Position numbers and translations under genes: made by a program
Shown here: one piece after another, positions 8,601 through 15,016 of the stretch
Numbering within the stretch: the stretch's first letter is position 1
Layout of the letters: every line of letters begins with the position of its first letter
From: JANRLJ01 sp034437895
Lineage (GTDB): Bacteria > Chloroflexota > Anaerolineae > Aggregatilineales > Phototrophicaceae
Direction: 5' to 3'
DNA length: 19,979 bases
Assembly (NCBI GenBank): GCA_034437895.1
Contig: DAOTTO010000608.1
Coordinates: 1-19,979 of the forward strand
Notes under the pieces: model-generated
Seen by the model: the letters and a program-made list of their open reading frames with translations, nothing else
Databases searched by the model: none
Told to the model about the DNA's origin: nothing

Positions 8601-9022
8601 CCTGCCAGATCAAACCACTGAAGCGCGGTAACGACATAACCGCCTATGGTCGCGCCAGCCAGCACAAACAACAGAAGACCAGCGGCAAGGCCAAAGCGTT
8701 TGGTATCCGCAGTAAGAAACGCCCACCCCAACAAAATTATACTCATCACACTGGCGAATCGCTCCAGCGGCGGCAGCACCGTCATGGCTTCACGATCAGA
8801 AGTCATCGCCAGCAGCACCCCGCCCATCAGTAAAATCCATGTGGAGACCACGCCCAACAAAGCTAATGTGTAACGAGCAGCAGCGCGGTCATCAGGCCGG
8901 CGCAAGCGTTGGCTTAATGCCATGAAAAGGCTCGCCAAACTTACCGCGATGACGGTAAAAAAGTAAAGCAGTTCGCCGGGAGGCCGCACAAAAAGGTTTA
9001 AGAAATCAATCGCCTGTGACAA
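5684..9022 (-). CDS. Membrane GAF/coiled-coil histidine-kinase-like protein lacking the phospho-His
   Basis: 1112 residues, TTG start with AGGGA just upstream. The N-terminal 235 residues contain about seven membrane helices. A GAF-like sensor domain follows (about 275-435; GPVYFQPLIQDKELVAVLMV). Next is a long coiled coil (about 460-855) rich in Glu, Gln, Arg and Leu. The C-terminus has a HisKA-like dimerisation helix pair (about 866-935) and a HATPase domain (about 945-1106) with N-box QLLTNA, G1 DRGGGIP, an F-box region (ARVF) and G2 GLGDTGVGLSIAK. In the H-box, where kinases read S-H-E-[LF]-R-T-P, this protein reads V-Q-E-F-R-T-P: Gln877 (codon 6394-6392) replaces the phospho-accepting His. 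The ATP site looks intact. It heads the LysM-LCP operon. Likely a signalling scaffold, an ATP-regulated switch, or a kinase acting without self-phosphorylation at the usual site. Confidence 0.88.
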   Translation of the reverse strand: MSQAIDFLNLFVRPPGELLYFFTVIAVSLASLFMALSQRLRRPDDRAAARYTLALLGVVSTWILLMGGVLLAMTSDREAMTVLPPLERFASVMSIILLGWAFLTADTKRFGLAAGLLLFVLAGATIGGYVVTALQWFDLAGQIDYNLSVFGTTWSFAAALLCGLGIQLILTYFRSVVDAPLKIVFFAILLLGYGGTLLQIAQGNIIGDYAGPTRLAFVAALAIVPALIYRTIVNRLETDLLNARQSEKGSPRPELTKAMPERVSNLVTPAERESIQLIRALGLILENADSSNLPEKIIRAAIDMLKVDVAGILRLQDANYADFSIIYDNVMKRAISGLALNLDNQPTLVNAIERRQQRTLDPEHNPDELQDLYARLDIEHIGPVYFQPLIQDKELVAVLMVALPYSARGLSSTEEELLRSMAVMAGGLLAFGYAANEARMLAEERTIEAIVRGIPPGKFTTSEVMAAREEAQASLQLARDQIGELSRQVFQLKIKLDDERTRIASDLSDSQAGLSISQRMIAINEEQQRLREERDQLATRLREAEAALNGAVAPDNVAILNNMVDALQREKEELQEQRDRLQAQLDDLRDNPSPLPETMQSVIDRMWAEKARLEEERDQFSAKLVDIQTQLKSLGIEDSPSGLAPLINELYEQRASLSAENVMLKDELERYMSERFRLESAIEQEEARVLRIQMLETEVQNLAEDREAINKQREKLRLEREEAQAKLETIKQHRARLLAQVAAFEMELKEKHDEQASLQVEMQKFADERSELLNQQDRLQAELQAVTTERDQLLARVEGDRDRLQSLNTSGVGSLTQMIESLTAQRGRLEREVNQTRTQLAAMENQLEAYRLHAQSELPSNAKYRPENPDLLLSLVQEFRTPMTSISGYVELLLNESAGILGEMQRKSLQRVSANVNRLALMLDDLIKVTELDTGRFTLSPAPVNVISLIEDAITSASIQFREKGLIVNLNLDHETSVVYGDRDAISQIVGQLLTNAYLVSPPNSNLFIKAQRRRMNLEQGNGQEVLVDCLFVSVEDRGGGIPPEDEARVFARKYKAENPLIQGLGDTGVGLSIAKALVEAHDGQLWLETRENIGSTFSFVLPLNPLPQLEG

Positions 9023-9065
9023 AATATCCCTCGGTCTACATCAGAAATCACACCCGATAACAAAA

Positions 9066-9071
9066 AGTATA
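9066..9071 (-). promoter_or_regulatory. Possible -10 box of the HK-LysM-LCP operon
   Basis: The complement reads TATACT (5 of 6 to TATAAT), about 45 nt upstream of the TTG start of the HK-like gene. I see no good -35 hexamer 16-18 nt further upstream. The call is tentative. Confidence 0.3.
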
Positions 9072-9141
9072 TCATACTCTAACCCCCTACAGGTTTTGTC
9101 GTAGTTAAATAAAGGTAAGGGATAAGTTGGCGAATCGACGG

Positions 9142-9170
9142 TTGACGTGCTTACCGCACAAGACTATGCT
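9142..9170 (+). promoter_or_regulatory. Sigma-70-type promoter for the Nudix gene, leaderless start
   Basis: TTGACG (9142-9147) and TATGCT (9165-9170) are separated by exactly 17 nt. Transcription would begin about 7 nt after the -10 box, at or within a base or two of the ATG at 9177, so the mRNA would be leaderless. An upstream in-frame GTG (9147) lies inside the -35 box and cannot be the start if this promoter is used. Confidence 0.6.
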
Positions 9171-9176
9171 TTTACC

Positions 9177-9671
9177 ATGACAAAAATAAATTTTTGGCGG
9201 CGCATCTCTAAGATTCTCAGAAGATTTCCCTGGATGGTTGCAGGGTTATATATTATCTGGCGGATGCTCCAAACAAAATACACGATGGGTGCAGTTGGTA
9301 TTATTTTTAACAACGAAGGTCAGATTCTACTGGTAGAGCATGTTTTCCATCCTAAACTTCCTTGGGGCTTACCCGGCGGTTGGGTCAGCCACAGCGAAAA
9401 TCCAGCGGAAGCCGTACAGCGCGAAATGCAGGAAGAACTCTCGCTTGATGTTGAGGTTGGCCCCTTGCTCTTAGCAGAATTTCACGAGAAATATCATCTT
9501 GATTTGGCATATCTATGCAAAGCCAACGACGCTATCGGGGCATTAAGTTATGAACTTCTCAGCTATCGTTGGTTTTCAACCGATGATCTCCCCCTTATTT
9601 ATCCTTTCCAATCTCGCGCCATTCAAAAAGCAATCGAATTCAAACAAAGTTACGGATTAGACTCATGGTAA
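9177..9671 (+). CDS. Nudix hydrolase
   Basis: 164 residues from the ATG at 9177. The Nudix box is clear at 68-90: Gly68, Glu74 after five residues, then R82-E83-M-Q-E86-E87-L-S-L. It fits GX5EX7REUXEEXGU, except that the last Gly is Ser89. This helix binds the divalent metals that hydrolyse a nucleoside diphosphate linked to another group. Substrate cannot be told from sequence. The N-terminal 35 residues are basic and hydrophobic (FWRRISKILRRFPWMVAGLYIIW), suggesting a membrane-associated helix ahead of the strand TMGAVGIIFNNEGQILLVEH. The last codons overlap the next gene (ATGGTAA), implying translational coupling with the beta-lactamase-fold protein. The start is chosen from promoter position, since no ribosome binding site precedes either candidate. 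Confidence 0.88.
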   Translation: MTKINFWRRISKILRRFPWMVAGLYIIWRMLQTKYTMGAVGIIFNNEGQILLVEHVFHPKLPWGLPGGWVSHSENPAEAVQREMQEELSLDVEVGPLLLAEFHEKYHLDLAYLCKANDAIGALSYELLSYRWFSTDDLPLIYPFQSRAIQKAIEFKQSYGLDSW

Positions 9672-11296
9672 GTACAACCTTAAGCGGAAAAGGCACACAC
9701 AGACGGCAGCGGCGGCTTCCTATTTTGCCAATTCTCTCCCTAGTGATGGTGGGTGCCGGCGTAACCCTATTTTTACTGGAATTGATCTCTTTCAGCCAAC
9801 GCGAAGAACGCTTGCCCGCAGATTTACGAGTAGCAGGCGTTCAAGTTGGCGGCCTGCTCCCTTCGGAAGCGGTAGCACGTTGGGAACGTGTTTATGCCGA
9901 GCCGATTACGCTCTATTACGGTGACAGCCCGATTGAGCTTGATCCTGCTGCGGTAGGTTTTCGTACCAACCGAGAAACGATGCTGGCAGAAGCAGAAACC
10001 GCCGGAGAAACTGAAGGTGGTTTTTGGCTGCGGTTCTTTAATTATTTAACCGAGCAAGAGCTTGAACAATCGGCGGAAGTGCCGTTGAATGCCGATTACC
10101 AGCGCAGTTTACTAGAACAGTTCCTCCAAGACCTTACGCAGCGTTATGACCGTACTTCTGGCAACGCGGGCTATGATGTGGCGACGTTAACCACATTTAC
10201 AGGCTCGCAAGGCCAACTCCTTGATACAACCCAAGCAATGGAACTCATCGATTCTGCTCTTCGCAGCCCGGATAATCGTGTCGTCAATTTGCCGATTGGC
10301 AATTCCACCGCGTCGCGCCCTGGCTTAGACTCGCTCCGACGGCTCATCGTCGATTATTTGGACTCGCAAAATTTTATCTATGACGGACAAACTACTGTCG
10401 CCTCAGTCTTCGTCCTCGATTTAGAGACAGGCGAAGAACTTACGTTGCTTGGCGATGTCGCTTTTACCGCTGCCAGCACCATGAAACTGCCTATTTTAAT
10501 TGATTATTTCCGCTATTTAACCACAACCCCTTCCCAAGAAGAGGCATGGCTCATGGCGAATTCAATCTTATGCAGCCGAAATAGTTCCTCCAATTTGTTG
10601 ATGCAAATCAGCGGCGGCGGCGTTGATCAATTCTCCGGGATCGCCAATGTGACCAATACCGTCCAATATCTCGGCGCACGGAATACTTATATCACCTCGC
10701 CATTTGTCACAGGCGACCCGAATCAGCAGCTTGGTTCAATCGGCGCACCCGCAACCCTTCCCAATCCGAATTATAATACGAAACCCGACCCGTTTAACCA
10801 AACGACTGCCGAGGATTTAGGGTCGCTCCTCACCCTCTTGTATGACTGTGCCAATTATGGATCAGGTTTAATTACAGCCTATGCCAACGGCGAATTTACC
10901 CAGACAGAATGCCGACAGATGATTGAGCTGATGAGCGGGAATGATCTGCTGCGCTTACTGCAAGCTGGTCTGCCACCGGGAACACGAATTTCGCATAAAA
11001 ACGGCTGGCTGGATAGCGTCGTCGGTGATGCTGGCATTGTTTATCCGGCCAATGGTCGCAATTACATTATTTCTGTTTTCTTGTGGGAAGATGTGGAGTT
11101 CCAGAATTATCAGCGGTTGTGGCCTATCGTAGAAGGGATTTCTCGCGCGACATGGAATTATTTTAGCCCGGAGGAAGTGCTGCTGCTGCCACGTACCGAC
11201 ATCCCATTGGAGGCGCAAGGCTGTGAAGGCAACTATCTTCCGCCGGATGCCGCCTCCGTCAACTTAGACGATATTGATGCGTGGCGCGGGCAGTAA
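9665..11296 (+). CDS. Membrane-anchored class A beta-lactamase-fold serine hydrolase with peptidoglycan-binding-like domain
   Basis: 543 residues. A basic N-terminus and one membrane helix (about 18-42) anchor it, with the rest outside. Residues 52-210 resemble the PG_binding_4 domain found ahead of VanW and L,D-transpeptidase modules (VAGVQVGGLLPSEAVARWERVY...ITLYYGDSPIELDPAAVGF). Residues 240-500 follow class A beta-lactamase/PBP order: nucleophile motif S271-T-M-K274, S304-R-N306 in the SDN position, and K445-N-G447 in the KTG position. The variant motifs and lack of an obvious ExxLN omega-loop Glu argue against a true beta-lactamase; a wall-directed serine hydrolase or carboxypeptidase-like enzyme is more likely. 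The start overlaps the Nudix stop and has no own ribosome binding site. The 3' end faces the anti-sigma gene 12 nt away with no terminator between them. Confidence 0.85.
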   Translation: MVSTTLSGKGTHRRQRRLPILPILSLVMVGAGVTLFLLELISFSQREERLPADLRVAGVQVGGLLPSEAVARWERVYAEPITLYYGDSPIELDPAAVGFRTNRETMLAEAETAGETEGGFWLRFFNYLTEQELEQSAEVPLNADYQRSLLEQFLQDLTQRYDRTSGNAGYDVATLTTFTGSQGQLLDTTQAMELIDSALRSPDNRVVNLPIGNSTASRPGLDSLRRLIVDYLDSQNFIYDGQTTVASVFVLDLETGEELTLLGDVAFTAASTMKLPILIDYFRYLTTTPSQEEAWLMANSILCSRNSSSNLLMQISGGGVDQFSGIANVTNTVQYLGARNTYITSPFVTGDPNQQLGSIGAPATLPNPNYNTKPDPFNQTTAEDLGSLLTLLYDCANYGSGLITAYANGEFTQTECRQMIELMSGNDLLRLLQAGLPPGTRISHKNGWLDSVVGDAGIVYPANGRNYIISVFLWEDVEFQNYQRLWPIVEGISRATWNYFSPEEVLLLPRTDIPLEAQGCEGNYLPPDAASVNLDDIDAWRGQ

Positions 11297-11308
11297 TAAA
11301 ACCGCAAC

Positions 11309-11728
11309 TCAGATACGTTTTTCCATAATGAGTTGATTATGATTCTGCTCGTATTTGTAGGAGATGCTGTCCATGAATTTCTTGACGAAGTAAATTCCCC
11401 AGCCGCCGCCCTCGCGCTCTACAAGGGGGGATTTGGGGTCGGGGTCGGAGCGTTGAAGCGGGTCGAAAGGTTTGGCATCATCAAGAATCGTAATAATAAA
11501 GCGATCAACCGCATGAACACAAACCACCTCAATTGCCCGCTCTTTTCCCTGAAAGTTATAGCCGTGTTCGATAATGTTGGTGCAGACTTCTTCGACGGAA
11601 AGATGGCAGTGATAGACAGCATTCTCATTTAAGCCTGCTTCCCGCGCCGCATCCGCAGCAAATTCACAGGCTTCTTCCACCCTTTCAATCACGGCGGGTA
11701 TGGTCAAGCGATGTTCCACTATTCCCAT
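11309..11728 (-). CDS. RsbW-like anti-sigma factor serine kinase
   Basis: 139 residues, a single HATPase_c_2 (GHKL) domain, usual for the RsbW/SpoIIAB class. The N-box reads LSVEEVCTNIIEHGY with Glu and Asn51. The G1 region reads DDAKPFDP, where D-x-G-x-PFDP is common, and the glycine-rich lid reads EGGGWGIYFVKKFMD. Such proteins bind a sigma factor and phosphorylate the Ser of a STAS partner; here the partner gene is directly upstream, 49 nt away. Start ATG has GGGAG 9 nt upstream. A small hairpin (CGTCTA-AAA-TAGACG, 11742-11756) touches the ribosome binding site and may tune translation. No sigma factor or PP2C phosphatase lies in the window, so the output is unknown. Confidence 0.88.
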   Translation of the reverse strand: MGIVEHRLTIPAVIERVEEACEFAADAAREAGLNENAVYHCHLSVEEVCTNIIEHGYNFQGKERAIEVVCVHAVDRFIITILDDAKPFDPLQRSDPDPKSPLVEREGGGWGIYFVKKFMDSISYKYEQNHNQLIMEKRI

Positions 11729-11777
11729 CAGGCTACACTCCCGTCTAAAATAGACGTTTAAGGTCTATAGGCGACGC

Positions 11778-12113
11778 TTAGTAACTTTTGACCGCAGTAT
11801 CTTGATTCTCATAAATCTGGAAAATCGTATCAAGCCCCGCCATTTCTAACACTTCCCGCACCCGTTCCGACGGTTGGGCAATGCGTACATCCCCCGTCGC
11901 ACGTTTAACCTTCTTTAAGGCCGAGACAATCTCGCGCAGACCCGCACTGCTCATGTAGTCCACCCCGGAAAGATCAAGCACGATGAGGATATTGCCACCA
12001 TCAATTTCCCCAGAAAGCGCCTCGCCCAATTGGTTAGCGTTCATACTATCCACGCGCCCCTTAACTTCCACCAGCGTGACTTTTTCCAAGCCGGATACTT
12101 TAATATCAATCAT
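11778..12113 (-). CDS. STAS-domain anti-sigma factor antagonist (RsbV/SpoIIAA-like)
   Basis: 111 residues from the chosen ATG (MIDIKVSGLEK). One STAS domain: strand TLVEVKGRVDS, then LIVLDLSGVDYMSSAGLREIV with the phosphorylatable Ser of D-x-M-S-S-A-G, then KRATGDVRIAQPSERVREVLEMAGL. Unphosphorylated STAS proteins sequester the anti-sigma kinase; the kinase gene follows in the same operon. The start at 12113 is preferred because AAGGAAAA lies 9 nt upstream and the domain begins immediately. An in-frame ATG at 12152 overlaps a TATAAT box and would add 13 residues with no family counterpart. An ATG at 12134 is a weaker alternative. Confidence 0.9.
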   Translation of the reverse strand: MIDIKVSGLEKVTLVEVKGRVDSMNANQLGEALSGEIDGGNILIVLDLSGVDYMSSAGLREIVSALKKVKRATGDVRIAQPSERVREVLEMAGLDTIFQIYENQDTAVKSY

Positions 12114-12150
12114 GCCGCTTTTCCTTGCATCCATGCCACAATTATGCAGC

Positions 12151-12156
12151 ATTATA
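12151..12156 (-). promoter_or_regulatory. -10 box for the STAS/anti-sigma operon
   Basis: The complement reads TATAAT, about 37 nt upstream of the preferred STAS start. The hexamer at the -35 position is TTTCTT, a poor match. A second TATAAT on this strand lies at 12221-12216, overlapping the box for the divergent gene, so either may be used. Confidence 0.4.
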
Positions 12157-12217
12157 TAGCAGTTAAGATTTTGAAGAAAATAACCTATCTGACCTTATAG
12201 TAGGCAGACAGGGGGAT

Positions 12218-12223
12218 TATAAT
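12218..12223 (+). promoter_or_regulatory. -10 box for the small membrane protein gene
   Basis: A perfect TATAAT lies about 30 nt upstream of the GTG start and lies within ATTATAAT, which reads as a -10 box on both strands. The hexamer 17 nt upstream is TTATAG (12195-12200), a weak -35. The intergenic region is shared with the STAS operon. Confidence 0.45.
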
Positions 12224-12252
12224 ACGTCGTAACCGTAAGCATAGTACACAGA

Positions 12253-12552
12253 GTGAAATTTTACAATTCGCGCATGGAAACTGGATATTTGATCGCCTTA
12301 ATTCTGTTATTTAGCTTCATGATGTTCGTTTTTCAACGGACAGAAGCCAAAAAACGACGCATCATCGCGTTTATGATGCTTATTGTGTTTCTTTTCATCC
12401 GTGATTGGGTGCTATCAAGGGCGATTGTCCGCGAGGCAAACACAGCTTTTATCATCGCCCTAGTGGTTAATTTGCTTTTCTGGGCGCTCATCGGACGTTA
12501 TAACCCCGTTCCAAGCAGTGATGAAATTCAAGTATTAGGATTAGATGACTGA
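12253..12552 (+). CDS. Small integral membrane protein of unknown function
   Basis: 99 residues from GTG at 12253, or 92 from the ATG at 12274 (METGYLIA); no clear ribosome binding site favours either. Three hydrophobic segments are visible: about 10-27 (GYLIALILLFSFMMFVFQ), about 36-52 (RIIAFMMLIVFLFIRDW) and about 62-80 (NTAFIIALVVNLLFWALIG). They are split by a basic loop (TEAKKRR). The C-terminal tail is acidic (SSDEIQVLGLDD). It is monocistronic: divergent from the STAS gene, with a terminator right after the stop. I do not recognise the family. Placement of the hydrophobic segments is by eye. Confidence 0.65.
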   Translation: MKFYNSRMETGYLIALILLFSFMMFVFQRTEAKKRRIIAFMMLIVFLFIRDWVLSRAIVREANTAFIIALVVNLLFWALIGRYNPVPSSDEIQVLGLDD

Positions 12553-12561
12553 GGAAAATTT

Positions 12562-12602
12562 CAGGGTAATGCGGATAAACACATTGCCCTGAGTTTATTT
12601 TT
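12562..12602 (+). terminator. Rho-independent terminator after the small membrane protein gene
   Basis: CAGGGTAATG (12562-12571) pairs with CATTGCCCTG (12582-12591) over 10 bp with one G-T pair. AGTTTATTTTT follows. It also overlaps the stop codon of the convergent mrp gene and has AAATTTT on the other side, so it may act in both directions. Confidence 0.8.
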
Positions 12603-13656
12603 AGCCAATCACCGTCAAGGGGATAATATCGGCATTCTGAAGCATGACCACGCTGATTCGGGCGGCAACAGTTCGCGCCAGCGTATTAAAGGCGCGGCCT
12701 GCTGGACTATCCGGCTGCGTAATCACAATCGGGCGACCATAATCGCCGCCTTTGCGAACTTCGGCTTCCAAAGGCACACGTCCCAGAAAAGCGACATTCC
12801 GTAACTGTGCCAGCTTTTCGCCGCCGCCCTCACCGAAGAAATCACCTGCCATATTTTCTACCACACCCAAAATCGGGACGTTAAGCTGTTCGAACATGGC
12901 AATGCTGCGAAGTGCATCAGAAACCGCGACTTCCTGCGGTTGCGTGACGATAATCGCCCCAGCTAGTGGGAAGGACTGCGCTAAAGAAAGCGGCGCATCC
13001 CCCGTCCCCGGCGGCAGATCGACAATCATATAATCGAGATTCGCGCCCCAATCCACATCGGTAAAAAACTGACGAATCGCACTGTGGAGCATCGGGCCGC
13101 GCATAATCATCGGCTTGTCCGGCTCGGTCAAAAAACCGGTACTCATCAGCTTTACGCCGTAAGCCTCAATTGGCATCATCTTATTATTGACAACTTTAGG
13201 GCGACCCGCGATCAATCCCATCATCTGCGGAACGTTTGGGTTTAAAATGTCGGCATCAATCAATCCAACCCGCGCCCCAGCTTCTGCTAAAGCCGCCGCC
13301 AGATTAACCGCGATAGTGCTTTTCCCTACGCCGCCCTTGCCGCTGCCGACAGCAATAATGCTGCGGATCGGTGCGTTTAAATTACCTATTATGCGGCGAT
13401 CCGTTGGCACTTGCGCGTCCCAACTAATTTGGAGTTTATTAACACCCGGAACTTTACCAATCACGGCTTCGTTACAGCGCGTCAAAAAGACATCTTTGAG
13501 TGGACAAGCGGGTGTCGTCAGCACAATGGTGAAACTTGCCGTAGCATCCGAAACCGTCAAATCGCGCACCATATTCAGCGAGACAATATCCCGATGCAAT
13601 TCAGGTTCAATGACGGTGCTTAAAGCCGTCATGACTTGTTGTTTAAGGTCAGCCAT
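12601..13656 (-). CDS. mrp: Mrp/ApbC/NBP35-family P-loop Fe-S carrier protein
   Basis: 351 residues. The N-terminal MIP18/DUF59 domain (about 1-75) carries the TTPACPLKD motif with Cys51. The P-loop domain follows, with the deviant Walker A SGKGGVGKST (105-114), IDADILNPN (133-141) and IVDLPPGTGD (211-220). The family binds and transfers [4Fe-4S] clusters; the mitochondrial member Ind1/NUBPL is needed to assemble complex I, relevant to the nuo genes nearby. The CxxC pair that bridges the cluster in ApbC/Nbp35 is missing: the equivalent region reads ENMAGDFFGEGGG (267-279). The ATG at 13656 is chosen for AGGAG 5-6 nt upstream; an upstream in-frame GTG (13710) lies in the promoter. Cluster-carrier function is inferred; a plain ATPase assembly role is possible. 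Confidence 0.92.
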   Translation of the reverse strand: MADLKQQVMTALSTVIEPELHRDIVSLNMVRDLTVSDATASFTIVLTTPACPLKDVFLTRCNEAVIGKVPGVNKLQISWDAQVPTDRRIIGNLNAPIRSIIAVGSGKGGVGKSTIAVNLAAALAEAGARVGLIDADILNPNVPQMMGLIAGRPKVVNNKMMPIEAYGVKLMSTGFLTEPDKPMIMRGPMLHSAIRQFFTDVDWGANLDYMIVDLPPGTGDAPLSLAQSFPLAGAIIVTQPQEVAVSDALRSIAMFEQLNVPILGVVENMAGDFFGEGGGEKLAQLRNVAFLGRVPLEAEVRKGGDYGRPIVITQPDSPAGRAFNTLARTVAARISVVMLQNADIIPLTVIG

Positions 13657-13698
13657 TTTAACTCCTGTGAAAATTTTCTTGACTGCATTTGCGGAATA

Positions 13699-13726
13699 AG
13701 TATAACGCACGTCAGCAAAATGTTAA
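13699..13726 (-). promoter_or_regulatory. Sigma-70-type promoter for mrp
   Basis: On the complement, TTAACA (13726-13721) and TATACT (13704-13699) are 16 nt apart; each matches consensus at 5 of 6. Transcription would start near 13692, leaving a leader of about 36 nt with AGGAG before the ATG. Confidence 0.65.
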
Positions 13727-13733
13727 GTGACGT
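13709..13733. promoter_or_regulatory. 6-bp dyad over the mrp promoter
   Basis: ACGTCA (13709-13714) and TGACGT (13728-13733) are perfect inverted arms 13 nt apart. They bracket the -35 box and part of the spacer. This could be an operator, or a weak hairpin ending the upstream photolyase mRNA, which stops at 13743. No T-run supports a terminator. Confidence 0.35.
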
Positions 13734-13742
13734 TTATCACGA

Positions 13743-14180
13743 TCAGCGCAAAGCAAATTTTTTGACGGTGTTCCAATAACGCGAAAAGCGCTTTAGGTCA
13801 ATCCGGCCTTCATAATCCACAAAAGGCTCAATTTTTAGCACTTCCAATCTGCTGCCCGAAGGCATAACTTGGCTTACTTGTCGGCAAATAGTCCGAAAAC
13901 GCGGACTAGGACTTTCGGCAGTGAGGATGCGGGTCGCGCCGTGTTCTGTAGCGAAACCCACAATTTCGCTCACAACATCCCCACGACGAATAGTCACGGG
14001 AAGTTCAAGCAGACATTCATACATAAAAACGATGCGCTTAAAGCTGATGTGCCATTCGTTCAAAAGTGCTTCATCCCACACGAAAATCGCAGGCGCATTT
14101 GGGCTGGATACTAACGCAGGGTTATGTGGACTCAGGCAGTCGCCATGCACCCAAACAATCGTCTTTGGGTTATCGCTCAT
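13743..14180 (-). CDS. Stand-alone photolyase-like N-terminal (alpha/beta) domain
   Basis: 145 residues. The pattern follows the N-terminal Rossmann-like antenna domain of photolyases and cryptochromes. First comes TIVWVHGDCLSPHNPAL (compare VWFRRDLRLHDNPAL), then APAIFVWDEALL, a helix, PVTIRRGDVVSEIVGFATEHGATRILTAESPSPRFRTI, and a terminal RFSRYWNTVKKF. The basic RRDLR signature is lost, so antenna binding may differ or be absent. It overlaps the upstream FAD-domain gene by 4 nt (ATGA), so translation is coupled. In ordinary photolyases this domain precedes the FAD domain in one chain; here the two are separate and in reversed gene order. It likely docks with the FAD protein. Confidence 0.75.
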   Translation of the reverse strand: MSDNPKTIVWVHGDCLSPHNPALVSSPNAPAIFVWDEALLNEWHISFKRIVFMYECLLELPVTIRRGDVVSEIVGFATEHGATRILTAESPSPRFRTICRQVSQVMPSGSRLEVLKIEPFVDYEGRIDLKRFSRYWNTVKKFALR

Positions 14181-15016
14181 CGCTTATTGCCTTTACGGTT
14201 ATCCTGTCGATCTTGGGGAGGTGCATTTGGAAACAAATCGACCTCAAGCGCTTCATAGCTTCCCTCAAAATTGCATTTGCCGTATAAGGGACAGTTCTCA
14301 CAATAAACACCGTCGGTAAATTTTTCCAAATTCTCCCGATTAAAAAAATAGGGCTTATGACTGAAGGTGCTTGCCACCCACTGCCATGAGAGGTTGTTGC
14401 TGGCCGGATCGCCATCCAGAAGATGGATTAAAAACCATTTTGCCCCTGCCTGCCATTTAACTCGCCGCCAATGGACGATATAAGCCGCCATCCACATACG
14501 CGCATGATTATGCAAATAGCCTGTTTCGTGCAGTTCACGACTAAACGAGTCGATACAAACTAAGCCCGTTTCGCCCTTTTCAATATCATCTGGCAGTTCA
14601 TCGGCATAATGTTTGGCACTGTAACCCGTTTTATAGTCTTCTTGATCTACCCAGATTCCGTCCCCGATTTCGGCATATTTACGCTGCCAATAATCGCGCC
14701 AGGCTAATTCCGTCACTAATTTTTCCGCATCTTGAACACGCCGAGACTTTCGCAGCGCGAAATCGCGCACGTCTGCCAAACTGAGTACGCCATGTCGCAA
14801 ATAAGCGGAAAGACGCGTTACTGCCCCATTCAAGTTGTTGCGTGTCCGTGCATAGGTTAAAGGATCAATTTTTGCGAGGGCTTGTTCCGCGGCTTTACGC
14901 CCACCGAGCGTCTCGGAGGCATGATAGTCGTGGGTGATGGCTTCTGGAAATTGTTCTTTTAAGTATGTGATCATCTCATCACGAGTCGCAAAATCGCGCC
15001 GTAGATCATTGGTCAT
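14177..15016 (-). CDS. Stand-alone photolyase/cryptochrome FAD-binding domain with four-Cys Fe-S-like pattern
   Basis: 279 residues, the helical catalytic half of photolyase only. Hallmarks in order: GGRKAAEQAL, the TRLSAYLRHGVLSLADV block (67-83), ELAWRDYW (103-110), TGYLHNHARMWMAAYIVH (165-182), FLIHLLDGDPASNNLSWQWVAS (195-216) and YFFNRENLEKF (223-233). These are FAD- and lesion-site motifs. It has only four cysteines, Cys154, Cys239, Cys242 and Cys248. Their placement (one before the YxHNxxRM helix, then CxxC and a fourth) resembles the [4Fe-4S] ligands of the FeS-BCP photolyases such as PhrB. The gene overlaps DUF2256 upstream by 11 nt and the N-terminal-domain gene downstream by 4 nt. 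Predicted light-driven repair of UV lesions or signalling; cluster binding is inferred. Confidence 0.85.
   Translation of the reverse strand: MTNDLRRDFATRDEMITYLKEQFPEAITHDYHASETLGGRKAAEQALAKIDPLTYARTRNNLNGAVTRLSAYLRHGVLSLADVRDFALRKSRRVQDAEKLVTELAWRDYWQRKYAEIGDGIWVDQEDYKTGYSAKHYADELPDDIEKGETGLVCIDSFSRELHETGYLHNHARMWMAAYIVHWRRVKWQAGAKWFLIHLLDGDPASNNLSWQWVASTFSHKPYFFNRENLEKFTDGVYCENCPLYGKCNFEGSYEALEVDLFPNAPPQDRQDNRKGNKR

Noticed and set aside
9665..11296. Calling this a beta-lactamase resistance gene
   Set aside because: Motifs beyond SxxK deviate, and the membrane anchor plus wall-binding-like domain fit a cell wall enzyme better.
12114..12152. STAS protein start at the ATG at 12152
   Set aside because: It overlaps TATAAT; the extra residues are not part of the STAS fold and the downstream ATG has a ribosome binding site.
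13187..13699. 170-codon rightward open frame
   Set aside because: Antisense to the Mrp P-loop domain; no ribosome binding site and no family features.
13657..13710. N-terminal extension of Mrp to a GTG at 13710
   Set aside because: That codon falls next to the -10 box, the added residues have no family match, and AGGAG sits properly before the ATG at 13656.
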